A stretch of 64,000 nucleotides of DNA from Pyrenopolyporus hunteri (GCA_902806595.1 CADCXC010000005.1:2666001-2730000); one strand, 5' to 3'; shown: positions 22,562-33,685, counted from the first letter of the stretch. A program made the numbers and translations. The notes: generated by a model from the letters alone, not told the origin.

Positions 22562-23620
22562 CGTACATGTAGGTATTATGTATTATGTAATCCATAGACT
22601 TCTCATTGACATCAGCCTATCAAAATAGGTAACAACCTCCTCTATCATCCCTCGATGTCCGAGCTACGGTTCGGAGTTTCCAGCTTTCCAAGCTTCACGT
22701 ACCTACCCGTAGACACATCGCTCTTACCAAGTTTGATTAGAGAATACTTAGCAGGGAAAATAAAGTTTCATTTGCCCTTGCCATTCTTTCTCAATATGAC
22801 GGCACGGGCAAGTGGGCCTATCGTTCGAGCTGTCCGCATTGAAATATGGGAAATTGTTTCACTTCGTCCTCGCAATGTAAAGTAAATAGTTTCAATATCA
22901 CGCCTAGGGCTGCCTGGTTACCACGATTAGGAGCTAGATATATTCCAATAAAAGCATACCACGCCAGCCATTTGCATCTCAGTCCCCAAATTGGCAAAGG
23001 GAAAAGGGAACATAGAAGGTCGGTACCTAGCAACGAGAATCTCCCGCGCCCTATATATCTCTTTACTTGCCGCGTTGATGCGGGAACCCATCCACTCCTA
23101 ACCACCGCCAATAATACGCCCTGTTTTCAACTGGTACCTAGGTAGGTAGGTAGCATACCCGACGTCGCAATCCCTTCGAAGCTCGCGGAATAGGTAGAGA
23201 TCTGATAATCTGCTTACAGCTCCGTCGAAGTTCGGCACTTGAGACCTAAGGCAGACAGCAAGCAGCACCAGACGTGTGGCTATATTGTCCCCTCGGCCGT
23301 CACTCTGCCATCCACGTCAGCGGCACGTTGGCATTCCTCTAAATCTATGGGAAACGAATAGGACTCTATTCGACTGCATCTACTTCCGAGCTCCGAGGCC
23401 ACACAACACGCACTATACTAAGCACTCTCTACCTACATAGTATCCAGAGCCATACTGCTGGTATTTGACGTGCTTATCATCTCGACTCCTTGTCCTTGTA
23501 TCCCATATCTAGAAGACTTCCCCGGCAATTGTGCCACCGTCAACACTACCGCCAACGCCACCGTCATCAACATTGTCAATATCGCCGTCAAGGCCATTAT
23601 CGACATCACCGTTTCCCACA
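22562..23620. other. Intergenic, probable 5' region of the MFS transporter
   Basis: No gene is recognised. A GGTA-rich run lies at 23130-23152. The last 100 bases before the transporter ATG keep its frame open from a GTG at 23531 but are low-complexity Ser/Thr/Pro and most likely untranslated. Confidence 0.55.
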
Positions 23621-25015
23621 ATGGCTCTCGAGGCAGACATTCAACGTGCGCGTATGAGCGACTCGGAGGATGTCACCATATCCAACAACAGCTTCGTTGC
23701 TGCTAGTGACAGGACAGATGCTGCCAACGAGAAGATCCATGTACCCGCCGCAGAACCCGAGAATGCGGCACAGACGGCGCCCGCAGAGCCGCAACGGACC
23801 GGACCCCCGCCTCCTCCCAACGGCGGTCTCGTCGCCTGGCTCCACGTGCTCGGCGGCTTCATGCTGTTCTTCAACACGTGGGGCATCTTGAACGCCTTCG
23901 GCGTCTTCCAGACCTACTACGAGTCCGGTGCTCTCTTCCAGCGATCATCCTCCGACATCTCGTGGATCGGTTCGATCCAGTCCTTCATGGTTCTCCTCGG
24001 CGGCGTCTTCGCGGGCCCCATTTACGACCGAGGATATTTGCGACACCTGTTGATTGTTGGTAGCTTCGGTATCGTTTTCGGACACATGATGTTGAGTTTG
24101 TGCACGCAATATTGGGAGGTGGTCCTCGCCCAGGGCCTCTGCGTTGGCTTGGGAGCTGGTATGCTCTTCGTGCCTTGCGTATCGATCATCCCCACCTACT
24201 TCAGCACCAAGCTCGGCCTTGCTGTCGGACTGGCATCCTCCGGCTCCTCGGTTGGCGGAATTATCTATCCCATCGTCCTGTACCAGCTCATCGACAAGAT
24301 CGGCTACGCATGGTCCGTACGAGTCATGGGCTTTATTGCCCTCGGAACCCTGCTCATTCCCATCAGTATCATGAGAATGCGATTCAAGGCCCCGAAGGCT
24401 CGATCCATGGTCGACTGGACTGCCTTCCGCGACATCCCCTATATGGCCTTCACACTCACCACGTTCATCGGCTTCATGGGTCTTAGCATCCTCATCTTCT
24501 ATATCTCGTACTACCCCGAGCAACAGGGACTCACCGACGAGGCCCTCTCCTTCTACATGGTTCCCATCTTCAACGCTGCCTCCTGTATCGGTCGAGTACT
24601 ACCCAATGCCGTTTCGGACAGGGTCGGGCCATTTAACGTGGTAGCACCATGCTCGTTTATTACCGGTGTCCTGATGCTCTGCTTTATGGCCGCGCACACT
24701 CGCGGGTCAGTGATCGCCATCGCGGTCCTCGCAGGCTTCTTCAGTGGCGTTTTCATCGCCATGCCCCCGGTCTGCTTCTTCCCCCTGACTCAAGATAAGT
24801 CAAAGCTGGGAACCAGGATAGGCATGGGCTTCGGTATCATCGCTCTGGGTCTGCTGGTCGGTGGTCCGGTGGCCGGTGCTATTCTTGGCGAGACGGATCC
24901 CCTGAATTGGTACGGGCTATGGGGATTTGGTGGAGGCGTAGCTGCTCTGTCAGGTATACTGTATGGTGCGCTGAGGGTCTACCGTTCCGGTTGGGCGCTC
25001 AACATCAAGGCATGA
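23621..25015 (+). CDS. MFS transporter, monocarboxylate-porter (MCT/SLC16-like) family
   Basis: A single exon encodes 464 aa. I chose the ATG at 23621 (context CCCACAATGG) because the frame upstream has no ATG. A hydrophilic N-tail of about 65 residues is followed by GGLVAWLHVLGGF, the usual first membrane helix of fungal MCT-like transporters, and about twelve hydrophobic segments. The loop after helix 2 carries a YDRGYLR variant of the MFS signature, and GLGAGMLFVPCVSIIPTYF is typical of the family's central helices. Fungal relatives include riboflavin and monocarboxylate carriers, but the substrate cannot be told. It probably sits in the plasma membrane. It lies between the MDR oxidoreductase and the YCII/oxygenase genes. 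Confidence 0.9.
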   Translation: MALEADIQRARMSDSEDVTISNNSFVAASDRTDAANEKIHVPAAEPENAAQTAPAEPQRTGPPPPPNGGLVAWLHVLGGFMLFFNTWGILNAFGVFQTYYESGALFQRSSSDISWIGSIQSFMVLLGGVFAGPIYDRGYLRHLLIVGSFGIVFGHMMLSLCTQYWEVVLAQGLCVGLGAGMLFVPCVSIIPTYFSTKLGLAVGLASSGSSVGGIIYPIVLYQLIDKIGYAWSVRVMGFIALGTLLIPISIMRMRFKAPKARSMVDWTAFRDIPYMAFTLTTFIGFMGLSILIFYISYYPEQQGLTDEALSFYMVPIFNAASCIGRVLPNAVSDRVGPFNVVAPCSFITGVLMLCFMAAHTRGSVIAIAVLAGFFSGVFIAMPPVCFFPLTQDKSKLGTRIGMGFGIIALGLLVGGPVAGAILGETDPLNWYGLWGFGGGVAALSGILYGALRVYRSGWALNIKA

Positions 25016-25749
25016 ATGATGACCGCACTGTACGATTACCTCTACACCTATGTACTACGAAATACTATCGGATGGGGGGCAAGGAAGGTCTAGTTAATTC
25101 ATGAATGCCACGCAGGATCGGAGTTCACGGGCAAATATCAGCCAGGAGGTTATTTGTTGGGAGCAAATCATTTCGAACGGAAGCCTCAGTGGCATTCAGT
25201 TAAGTACCAGAGAGGTCAACGTCATCAGATTTGCAAGGACTAGGTACAAGGTAGACAAAAATTCGCTTCTTTAATAATAACTCGTTGCACATATTAGATT
25301 TTCGATGGCTTATCAGCCGCTTGATTCATGGTCTCCCTAGGCACACAATGTCAACTTACTCCTACATTACTCTGCGAATTATTTGTGACTCACTCCAATT
25401 CTGCTTAATAGCTTCTAGTAATAATCTTTATAATAAGACTATTATTCTTAGAAGCCCATTCTTACTCTAGACTTAAGCCCCCGGGGTAGCTACCGGGGAT
25501 AACGTGGCGATATAGACTAGTCCTCTCACACACCGATTATATACAGGATCATCAGTATAATTGACGCCCGCGAATTCCGGGCACCACACCATAACTCACC
25601 CAACAGTAACCGGTAATTATCTCAACGTGTCTTGCTGACAACTTCAACGCGATGCCTATGACGCCCTTACTACCGGATAACCCCAGTACACACCAACTCC
25701 ACGTCGCCATTCCATCATCGTCCAAGCGCTATTACCTAAGGCAGGTAGG
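25016..25749. other. Intergenic between two convergent genes
   Basis: AT-rich in places (25380-25470). No gene, repeat or RNA is recognised. Confidence 0.6.
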
Positions 25750-26079
25750 TCATAAAGGCTTCCGCACTACGCATTTAAATGGGGTGACAGTGACGCGATC
25801 CAAGTCCCACACTCCGGTCTTCGCGTACACGTCGTCAGCGACCAAGGCGCGCACCTCCTGCTCCGAGCCCGCGCGGACCAGCCACGCGCTGCCGTTGATG
25901 GCGAGGCCCTCGTCGGCTGCTTTGGGGTGCGCTGCTAGCGTCGGCCCAGACATCACGATGGCCCCGGCTTCGATCAGCCCCTTGAGACGAGCCATGTGCG
26001 CCTGTACGTTGCTCGTTCGCGTCGCTAGCATGTTCGGCTTGTCTGGGATGTGTACGAGGAAGTCGTTCAACTGCGACAT
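25750..26079 (-). CDS. YCII-domain protein
   Basis: A single exon of 109 aa begins at an ATG (26079). The sequence fits the YCII-related family: an N-terminal strand (FLVHIPDKP), a helix containing R..HMARLKGLIEAG, then GP and a C-terminal region ending DVYAKTGVWDLDRVTVTPF. YCII proteins have a small dimeric alpha/beta-barrel (ferredoxin-like) fold; a few act as dehydrochlorinases or lactonase-like enzymes, but most have no known substrate. It is convergent with the MFS transporter and 1.2 kb from the divergent oxygenase gene. Confidence 0.88.
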   Translation of the reverse strand: MSQLNDFLVHIPDKPNMLATRTSNVQAHMARLKGLIEAGAIVMSGPTLAAHPKAADEGLAINGSAWLVRAGSEQEVRALVADDVYAKTGVWDLDRVTVTPFKCVVRKPL

Positions 26080-27303
26080 CGTAACGATGGGTGGAGCTGT
26101 TCGTGTATGTGTGTGTGTTGTGGTTGTGGATTAGAGGGCTGGGAAATAGAGGCCAGACTGGAGCTGGGGAGTTGTGTAGTTCAGAATTAGGAGTAGGGCT
26201 GAGAAGGATCCGAGCTGCGATGTTAAAGGGGCATCAATAGCGCAGTCGCTTTTTATGTCGCCGTCTAAACATCGTTCGTCGCATAGAATCAACGGCTGCT
26301 TCATCTCCCCATGAGTTTCCCCTTGTTTAGGTATCTATGGAGAATCGTTTAGACGGGCGCCGTTCGAATCGCGCTCTATTCTCCGCGGACAAACGATGCA
26401 CGGTAGGTAGCCGAAAGGCGCATCTAACGCGTCGGGCTAACTAATCTGAGATGTTCCGGCGTGAAGGCGCCCGTAGGGAAAAATACAACCCCTTACAGCA
26501 ATAGGCGTATTAAGTCGTGTCACGTCGCACTAATTGCTTTTGTTTCCCCTTCTCGCGTATACCCTGTCCTCGTATCACGGGTCGTACAACGCTCATTTCT
26601 TCTCCCGAAAGATCGATTTCTCTCCCGACGGTGTATCCTTTCTAAACATATCTCAAGCCACATTCCCATGTAGCACGATCGGTATAAGGTATTCGGCCGG
26701 AGATAAGTACCGGCGTTTTCACATAGACCTAGTTGAAGCTTCAGTTTTCGTGAGAATTGTAATGTGGTCGGGCGCGGAGTTTCTCTGGTTTAGCTAAGAA
26801 ACCAGCTGTCCAGCCTCCTTACCCGAATCATTACACTCACTAGCATAGCCGATCGAACTGGCGCTACGGAGTAATGAAATTTCCCTTTTGCTTACTGCTA
26901 TGGGCGATGTCCCCCTGAGAACATATTGCGGTATGTCCATAAGCCACTTGCGTAGGTATGTATGTACAAGGGAAGTCGGCTTGGAGTTTCGGGATAGTCA
27001 GGTAGGGGAGAAAAGCCACCTTACAACAATATGGACCCTCCTCAAGGCGTAGCTGAACCTGGAGTTTCTCCTATAACGTGTCGAACCACTCTGTCGATGC
27101 CAGTAGTATCTAGGCAGAATCCATCGACTTCATCAGACGACGCCTGGTTTGGTCAGCAAATCACGGTTGCAATAAGAATAAGTCGAACTGTCTTAATGGG
27201 AGCATTTGACCGTGAAGAATTAGACCAACGTGCCCGTGTAACAATCTAACATCGCTATCATTTCAAATTTCTACGAATAAAAGTATTTAAAATAAATCGC
27301 AAA
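26080..27303. other. Divergent intergenic region between YCII and oxygenase genes
   Basis: It is the shared upstream region of the YCII gene (minus) and the oxygenase gene (plus). A TGTG/GT-rich run lies at 26100-26130. Short open frames at 26461-26797 and 27031-27249 have no recognisable content. Confidence 0.5.
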
Positions 27304-28484
27304 ATGGGCAGCGTCGAGAAAATATCCGAGGTGGCTCCTGATGCCATCCCAACTGTGGATATCAGTCCCTTCACGGACCCAAATGCCTCAGAAGAGGCTA
27401 AGCTTGGCGTTGTAGAGGCCGTGCGCCACGCCTGCACAACCTACGGCTTCTTCTACCTCGCTGGCCATGGTGTGAGCGAGGAGCAGCGCAGCGGTATTCT
27501 TCAATGCGCTCGGAGGTTTTTCGCCCTCCCGCAGGAGGAGCGCATGGACGTCTGGGTTGGCAAGTCAATGGGCAAGTCGTTCCGCGGCTACGAGCCTCCG
27601 GGAATACAGACCCATCAGAAAGGTCTCCTGCCAGATATCAAGGAGGTGAGTGAACAAACATCAAAGCTCTCAAAGTACCCTTTTCGTAGAAAGGAGGAGT
27701 GGCTTGAGATAGGGGGACACGAAAATATGGGTTAAAGCTAACATAACCGCGCCTTTCCCAAGTGTTTCATCATCGGCCATGAGGTCCCCGCGGACCACCC
27801 AGACGCTGGGACCTTCTCGACCGGGCCCAACTTGTGGCCTAAGTCTCTCAAGGATGAGGAGTTCCGAACCCCCATCATGGAGTACCAAGCCACTATGCTT
27901 GAGCTCTCCAAGGTGCTTCTTAAGCTCCTCGCCCGCGGCCTACCTAAGGCCTGGGGGCAACCGCCCGACGTCATGGACCAGTTGGCCGTGAACCCGTCTA
28001 TGCCCATGAGGTTGCTGCATTACGCTCCCCAGGAAGTCATCGACGAACGACAGTTTGGCGGTACGTTTTTACTTGCTATCCTCCCCTTTCCCTCTCTTAC
28101 GCACCGTCTGACGGTAAGGTAGTGGGCGACCACACCGACTTCGGCGGCATCGCCATCCTGCTTCAGGAGATGAACACGAAGGGCCTTGAGGTTTGGTACC
28201 CGCCAACGGAGACGTGGATCCCGGTACCGCCGAAGGAGAACACGTACGTAATAAATATGGGCGACATGATGCAGAAGTGGACCGCGGGCTACTACCGCAG
28301 CGCCCGTCACCGCGTCATCACTTCCGGCACCAACCACCGTTACTCGGTGCCCTGGTTCCTGAACGGCCAGCTCAAGCTGAAGTGCAAGGCCCTCGACGGC
28401 TCCGGTGTCGAGACTATTGTTGGTGAACACATTCGGGAGCGCCTCATTGCGACAATGGGCGAGACCGGCAAAGCCCTTAAATAG
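27304..28484 (+). CDS. 2-oxoglutarate/Fe(II)-dependent dioxygenase (isopenicillin-N-synthase-like)
   Basis: Exons 27304-27645, 27763-28060 and 28123-28484 join to 1002 nt (333 aa). The N-terminal DIOX_N region includes IPTVDISPF and [11 protein letters not shown]. The iron ligands are His217, Asp219 (GDHTDFGG) and His276, and the co-substrate contacts are Arg286 and Ser288 (RYS), with the canonical spacing. The first intron uses an unusual AAG acceptor (27760-27762), but the join restores [14 protein letters not shown], typical of this family. The second intron is 62 nt. The enzyme should hydroxylate, desaturate or otherwise oxidise a small molecule in the cytosol using O2 and 2-oxoglutarate. 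The Dabb gene follows 0.5 kb downstream on the same strand. Confidence 0.92.
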
Positions 28485-29018
28485 AATCCGTTGCGGTCGA
28501 AGCGTGCACGGGGGTCAAGCGAAGGGGAGGTGGTTCTTTACTGTGGCCGGATGATGACCTATGTCTGAACACCTAGTGTAGATTGTTAAAACGGAAGTTA
28601 ATTGCCGTTCCCGAGATTCCCTATCAAAGATCAGGAAATCTTGGCCCCAGAATACAACTTATAAACCAACAGGGGCAGTACTGCCGGGAACGTTCCCTTA
28701 TGATATTTAAGCACGCAACGAATCTTTATAACACTTTATAGTTTCGTGTAGAAGGTCATAAGGTCAAGAAACGTCGGCTTCTACGGACGTACTGGTGGGG
28801 AGACGTCCACAGCGCGCTAAGTTGCGGCATGTGAATGGCCAGAGCCTACGATATCCTATCTATTCCTCTTTTTTAAGCTCCCATCCCCGCAAATGATATA
28901 TATGTGCTTGCAACACGAAACATCAAGTGCTTGCCCCTACTTTTTACATTCCTCTGCGTTTTCACCTCATTCAGCCGCATTACCTCTTCGCTAGAATCCC
29001 TTGTCTCTCTAAAGTAGA
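28485..29018. other. Intergenic, 3' end of oxygenase and promoter of Dabb gene
   Basis: Pyrimidine-rich stretches at 28860-29010 look like a fungal 5' untranslated region. Two AAC/GTT inverted segments near 28600 and 28695 are weak. Confidence 0.45.
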
Positions 29019-29467
29019 ATGGCCGTGAAGCACATAGTTCTATTCCAATTCAAGGCCGGCGCCAATGCCGATGCCGTAAAAGAGGTCCGTCTCCATTGCC
29101 AAACTCCCAACGAACCGACTTATTTATACTGACTGATCTTGGCATAGGCTTCCTCGCGCATGCTCGGCCTTCAGGACGGCTGCGTCCATCCCACGTCACA
29201 GAAGCAGTATATCAAGTCGATCACTGGCGGCAAGGACAACTCGATCGAAGGCAAACAGGTATAGTTAAAAGGAAACGGTTCAGACAGCCGGCTCACTAAC
29301 GCATCTGATAGGACGGAATCACTCACGCGTTTATTGTAGAGTTTGAATCTCTAGAGGATCGCGATTATTATATCAACACAGACCCGTTCCATCGGGATTT
29401 CAAGACCTTCGTAGGACCTATTCTAGAGAAGGCAATTGTTGTGGACTTCTCCGAAGGCGTATTCTAG
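29019..29467 (+). CDS. Stress-responsive A/B-barrel (Dabb) domain protein
   Basis: Three exons, 29019-29084, 29148-29258 and 29312-29467, give 333 nt (110 aa). The first exon encodes MAVKHIVLFQFK, the hallmark start of Dabb proteins, and the last encodes HAFIVEFESLEDRDYY, a DPFHRDF motif and a hydrophobic last strand ending VVDFSEGVF. The first donor is GTCCGT, weaker than usual, but the unspliced frame stops at once. Dabb proteins form dimeric ferredoxin-like barrels; some plant and fungal members are cyclases or lactonases, others are only stress-induced. Its nearness to the 2OG oxygenase and the YCII protein suggests shared metabolism, which is inference. Confidence 0.9.
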
Positions 29468-29986
29468 TACTTTAGCCAATAAAGCCGCGGTTTCGTCGGA
29501 CCGCCAGCTAACTACGAGCAAATTTGCCCATCTTAAGACCGACCTGAGAGTGGAGGAAAACCACGTGCTAGGAGTACTATTGAGGATTAGACAATGCATT
29601 CGGATCTAAAACTAGACCTCACCTATTAAAATATTTCTACGTACCCTAGTTCCCGCGGTCTTTGCTAGTTCTGCCAACCTTGTAGGTACCCTATCACCAG
29701 CTCGGCCGCTATCGACTTCATCTAAGAGCTGCTGTTGGTACCTGATAGTATACATTCCCGGACTTCCACATCCGAAGGCTAACTACCCCTTGTTAGGTAC
29801 GTTATATGTACCTATATATAGGTATGTATGTATGTATGTGTATATATATAGAGGTATCTACTAGTCCTCTGTTTGCCGGAGGGGGGCGTCGGGCTAGAAA
29901 TATGCCCTAAATACGTCATGCTTCCTATCCGCTTCTAATAGGGAAATAGTGAGTTCCTAGGTAACTAACCACTTTATACCTCTCCG
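29468..29986. other. Intergenic between convergent Dabb and App1-like genes
   Basis: It holds a (TATG)n then TA-rich microsatellite at 29818-29851 and several GGTACC-type motifs. No gene is seen. Confidence 0.6.
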
Positions 29987-32863
29987 TCACCGTACACCCA
30001 TCTCCTCTAAGCAAGCTTTCACGATCCCTACAGCCTCGTCTATCACCTCTTCCCCGCGGCGCCACGTATATAATGGCACTCCCCGACTATCTAGCGTCTC
30101 CTGTGCGCGCTGCAGCCGCCGCCGCCAAAGGTCTAGTTTCCTGTTTACCGCCGCGGTCTGCCCACTCGGGCTCCCGGCGCCGCTGCTTCCGTAGGTAGTG
30201 GCACTAGTAATGGGCGGTAGACTGTCAAACTCGACCTCTGAGTCTCCATCTGCCGCGCGCCGGCGGTTCAGAGTAGTGGTATTGGCACCACTAGGAACCA
30301 GGCGCGGGCTCGATTTTGTCGTCTGTGCCGGTGTTGCGACGGACTGTGTGCTCCGCCGGGGAGGGGGAGGTGGGGGAGGCGCGCTTCTGGATGATGATGA
30401 CGACGATGAACTAATGGGAATCGAATTAGTGCGTAACTGGCCATTACTCCGGGTCTTTGTTAACGGTATCCGTTCGCCGGCAGCGGCTTGGTCGGAGGGC
30501 CTTTGCATCTGTACCAACGGACTCGGTGTCAAGCCCCTATAGCCTGCCTGGTTTGCCTTACGCGGCTGGGGGGGAGTAGGGGTCGTGTCTTCCTTAGCAA
30601 TTTCATCTTCGCCGGTGGTAAGTACCGGCGCGGCCGGCGCGCTCTGTAAAGATTTCGGCTTCGCTGGTCTCGGCGGCGGAGGCTTCCGCCCCAATAGGTC
30701 CGTCGGTCGTGTGGGTCTCCCTACGCCTTTGGGCTCTGATTCAACTCGGCGGAGAGGGCCCAGCGGTTCCGACTCTGAAAAGTCGATTAAATCGCCTGTA
30801 TTAGGGTTGCTGGCTAGTTTCGACGCGGTCGCTACTCGAGGGGGGAGAGGGGGGAGAGGGGGCTTCCCAGACGAACTGTCGCCTTCTCTGCCATCATTAC
30901 TTCTCGTGAAGGTCCCCTGGTCGGAGTGAGGGTCCGAACTGGGTTGGGGAGTGCGCCCGGTATTACTACGAACGTGGAACGCAGAATCGAAGTAGCCTGT
31001 TTTTTCGGGTGTTGTAACATCACGGATAAAAATAGCTGCTATCCTACCGGGATTGGCGACTGCCAGCTCCGTGTACACCTCAAGGTCTGCCTCGCCACTG
31101 TCGCCGACTAGGAGAAACTTCCTCTCTGGAAAGTCCCTCATGATCCTCTCTAACGTACCCTTCTTCCGCTCGGCCACCGGCTCAAAAATGCCCTGGAGCA
31201 TGCCCGTGTACTGTTTCAGGTGTAGAGAGCCGGGTGGTAGGCCCGCAAGCTTGAAATATGTGGCGAGGACCGGATACAACTGCCACGGGCTATTGGAGCA
31301 GTAATGTATCCGTACGCCAAGATCGTGGAGAGTGTTGTACCAGTGCTGGACGCCGCTCACGGTCAAGTCGCGCAGTTCACGAACGAAGGTGTTCCGGAAG
31401 ATTTCCTTGGCGCCAAGCGCGATATTTGAGCGCTTGATTGTATCGTCGATATCACTGATCAAGCTAACTCCCTTGGGCTCAATGATCTGCACAGGTTCGG
31501 TACAGGATATATCCTCGTTCGCAAGTACGCGTACATGAGTTGGAACGAAGTCGAGTGCCGCTCTGATGGCGAAATGTCCCGAGTCGTTGGTCCTGACCGT
31601 ACGCGACTGAGCCTGGTTCTCGTTATAGAAGAATAGCGTGATAGGAACTTCGACTAATGGTGTTGTAAGAAATGGCGCAATGCGAGCCATCAGGTTTGCG
31701 TTCGCAACAGCTAGTTCCGCGTCGGTAAGATCGGTGCCCCCCGCCGGGACTGTGCGTCCTTGGATGATAGGGGACGGCGGCGCGGACGGGGGTGATCGAC
31801 TACCGTTCCGTGGCGGTTCGTCTAGACGTCGCTTGTCCCCTTCGTCCTCGGAGTCCTCATCCCTTGGGCGTTCGCTATAGCCTCCCTTCTGAGCCGTATC
31901 TTCTTCAATTTGGCCCCTCCGCTCGATTTCCTTAGCTTCCCGTGCTATTCTTTCCCGCTCACGTTCCTCCTCGCGTTGCCGGTGTACGCTGGCAAGTGGA
32001 GGCTCTACAGCAGCTATCGAGTCGGCCTGTTGCGCTCTCGGGACCGGAATGCCACTTAATTGCCTTGCTAAACCAATCAGCAGCCGATTACGGCGCGTCA
32101 TTGGGCCCCTGTGCGGAATATATATCCAGCCTCGAACGTCGACATCTACGACGGCCTTCTCGTCTTCATGCCGCGACCACTCATTCCTCCAGTAGTCCTG
32201 TTCGTTCATACCCACGGTTGAAGTATAGGGTGGCTCTCCCGGGTGTTCAAACTGCCTAGGTTGGCTCTTGACGTGCCTCTTTGCGTACGACGGGAATAAG
32301 ACCATTTGTTCGTTTCCTCTAGTCACGATAGCAACGTCCGGGAAGGACTCTGGTATTGTGGTCCTGGACGCCTCCGGCCCGTCCACATCCCTCGATCTCG
32401 TCTGGTAGTAAGACTCTTTGATCTCGTTTACAGCTGTCGCGCCAGCTCTATACATATTGCCCGCCATAGCCGCGAGCTTCCTCCTCCTCGCGCCTCTCTC
32501 ACGCCCGCCTTCAGCGCCATAATTACCACTGCCAACTCCATATTCGGGCATAGACGTCATCTTCCCCACATCGACCCTCGACCCATCCTTCGCGCCTTTG
32601 TCACCGCGGGCTGGCGGACCGAGTAGCAGCCGCCGCGCGTGGTCGACAAGTCTCGACTGCTCACGGCGACGGCGCTGGCGGTCGAGAATGAAGCGATAGA
32701 TGCGACTCTGTACGCGATGTTTGTAGTAAGGAAATGTATCGAGGTGGAAGCCGATAAGTCGCTCGCGGTAGCGTTCGCGCAGACTACGTGGGAATAGGTA
32801 TTGGAGGAGGCTCTGTCGATGATGGGGATGTGGTTGCGGGGGTAGGAATCGACGAGGAGCCAC
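29987..32863 (-). CDS. APP1: App1-like phosphatidate phosphatase (DUF2183), start uncertain
   Basis: A continuous frame of 958 codons has the App1/DUF2183 domain, with ISDIDDTIKRS near residues 466-476 giving the DxDxT nucleophile motif of HAD-type phosphatidate phosphatases, and LLVGDSGEADLEVY as the second conserved block. Yeast App1 dephosphorylates phosphatidate at cortical actin patches. The C-terminal third is disordered, rich in Pro and Ser, with a serine run and proline runs that may bind SH3 domains. The frame opens with GTG at 32863 and has an in-frame stop just upstream. Either an upstream exon is spliced in (a CTAAC branch site and CAG acceptor end at 32871), or translation starts at Met 102 or 105 (32560 or 32551). 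The basic segment RERYRERLIGFHLDTFPYYKHRVQSRIYRF before those Mets looks conserved, so I favour an upstream exon. Confidence 0.85.
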   Translation of the reverse strand: MAPRRFLPPQPHPHHRQSLLQYLFPRSLRERYRERLIGFHLDTFPYYKHRVQSRIYRFILDRQRRRREQSRLVDHARRLLLGPPARGDKGAKDGSRVDVGKMTSMPEYGVGSGNYGAEGGRERGARRRKLAAMAGNMYRAGATAVNEIKESYYQTRSRDVDGPEASRTTIPESFPDVAIVTRGNEQMVLFPSYAKRHVKSQPRQFEHPGEPPYTSTVGMNEQDYWRNEWSRHEDEKAVVDVDVRGWIYIPHRGPMTRRNRLLIGLARQLSGIPVPRAQQADSIAAVEPPLASVHRQREEERERERIAREAKEIERRGQIEEDTAQKGGYSERPRDEDSEDEGDKRRLDEPPRNGSRSPPSAPPSPIIQGRTVPAGGTDLTDAELAVANANLMARIAPFLTTPLVEVPITLFFYNENQAQSRTVRTNDSGHFAIRAALDFVPTHVRVLANEDISCTEPVQIIEPKGVSLISDIDDTIKRSNIALGAKEIFRNTFVRELRDLTVSGVQHWYNTLHDLGVRIHYCSNSPWQLYPVLATYFKLAGLPPGSLHLKQYTGMLQGIFEPVAERKKGTLERIMRDFPERKFLLVGDSGEADLEVYTELAVANPGRIAAIFIRDVTTPEKTGYFDSAFHVRSNTGRTPQPSSDPHSDQGTFTRSNDGREGDSSSGKPPLPPLPPRVATASKLASNPNTGDLIDFSESEPLGPLRRVESEPKGVGRPTRPTDLLGRKPPPPRPAKPKSLQSAPAAPVLTTGEDEIAKEDTTPTPPQPRKANQAGYRGLTPSPLVQMQRPSDQAAAGERIPLTKTRSNGQLRTNSIPISSSSSSSSRSAPPPPPPPRRSTQSVATPAQTTKSSPRLVPSGANTTTLNRRRAADGDSEVEFDSLPPITSATTYGSSGAGSPSGQTAAVNRKLDLWRRRLQRAQETLDSRGVPLYTWRRGEEVIDEAVGIVKACLEEMGVR

Positions 32864-33685
32864 GCTGGAGCTGGATTACGAGGTCCGGGCGGTTAGGTTC
32901 GTCGGAATATACTGGATTTATAGGCATGTGTGACCGTGTACACATCTAACTGCCGCTTGGTTGTTGCTGACGGACTGAACGTGACAGAGCTTTTAAGCCA
33001 GGTGGTTCGTGTCTTCGACCGATGTCTGGGAAGGCTGAAGGTAGCGAGAGCCAATTAAATCAACACATGGCCCATGAGATACGAATGGGACGGGGCGTAG
33101 ACGAAGGTTTTGCGAGATGCAACCTCCCATCAGATGATTATGTATTCCCAAGGTCGGAGAGAGAGGAGGGAAATAAATAATAAATCATACGTAAGTAAAT
33201 AAAAAACCAAACCCAAAATAAAAAGTAAAAATTAAAAGTTGGAAAGAGAAAAGGACAGGGTTGGAGCTTGTGCCATGGAGTTCACCATCTCTCTTTTTGG
33301 TGGGGACCTGTCGCACTGCCCAGGTGGTGACATCAACTATAATTCCCGATCAAAATGCGATCCAGCACTTCGCCCAGCTTATCCAGCCCCAGCGTAAGTC
33401 GCCCATCTGCATGGAATTAGGTATGTAAATGTACCTAAGGTACCTATATCTTGAGTTAGTAGGTACCTACCTACATGTACCTACACGTACAATATGTAGG
33501 TGGTACCCAGGCAGGTACAGAAGCTCTCTTGGCTGACGTCGCCCTCAACTTTGAAGGAATAGGAGAACCAACAAAATCGTACTCCGAGGCTTAATCTACG
33601 ACTCTGGATTCTTATGTCGATCATACATATTATCGCCTACCCACCTCAGTACCTAGGTACCTATACAGGCACTTGGGTAGGTCGT
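32864..33685. other. Intergenic, rich in TACC/GGTA motifs
   Basis: It carries the upstream region of the App1-like gene and the 3' side of DRS1. A dense group of TACCTA/TAGGTA motifs occupies 33419-33520 and 33640-33680. An A-rich run lies at 33170-33240. Confidence 0.55.

Noticed and set aside
23945..24523. 192-codon minus-strand frame
   Set aside because: It is antisense to the MCT transporter and its acidic composition mirrors the codons of the real gene.
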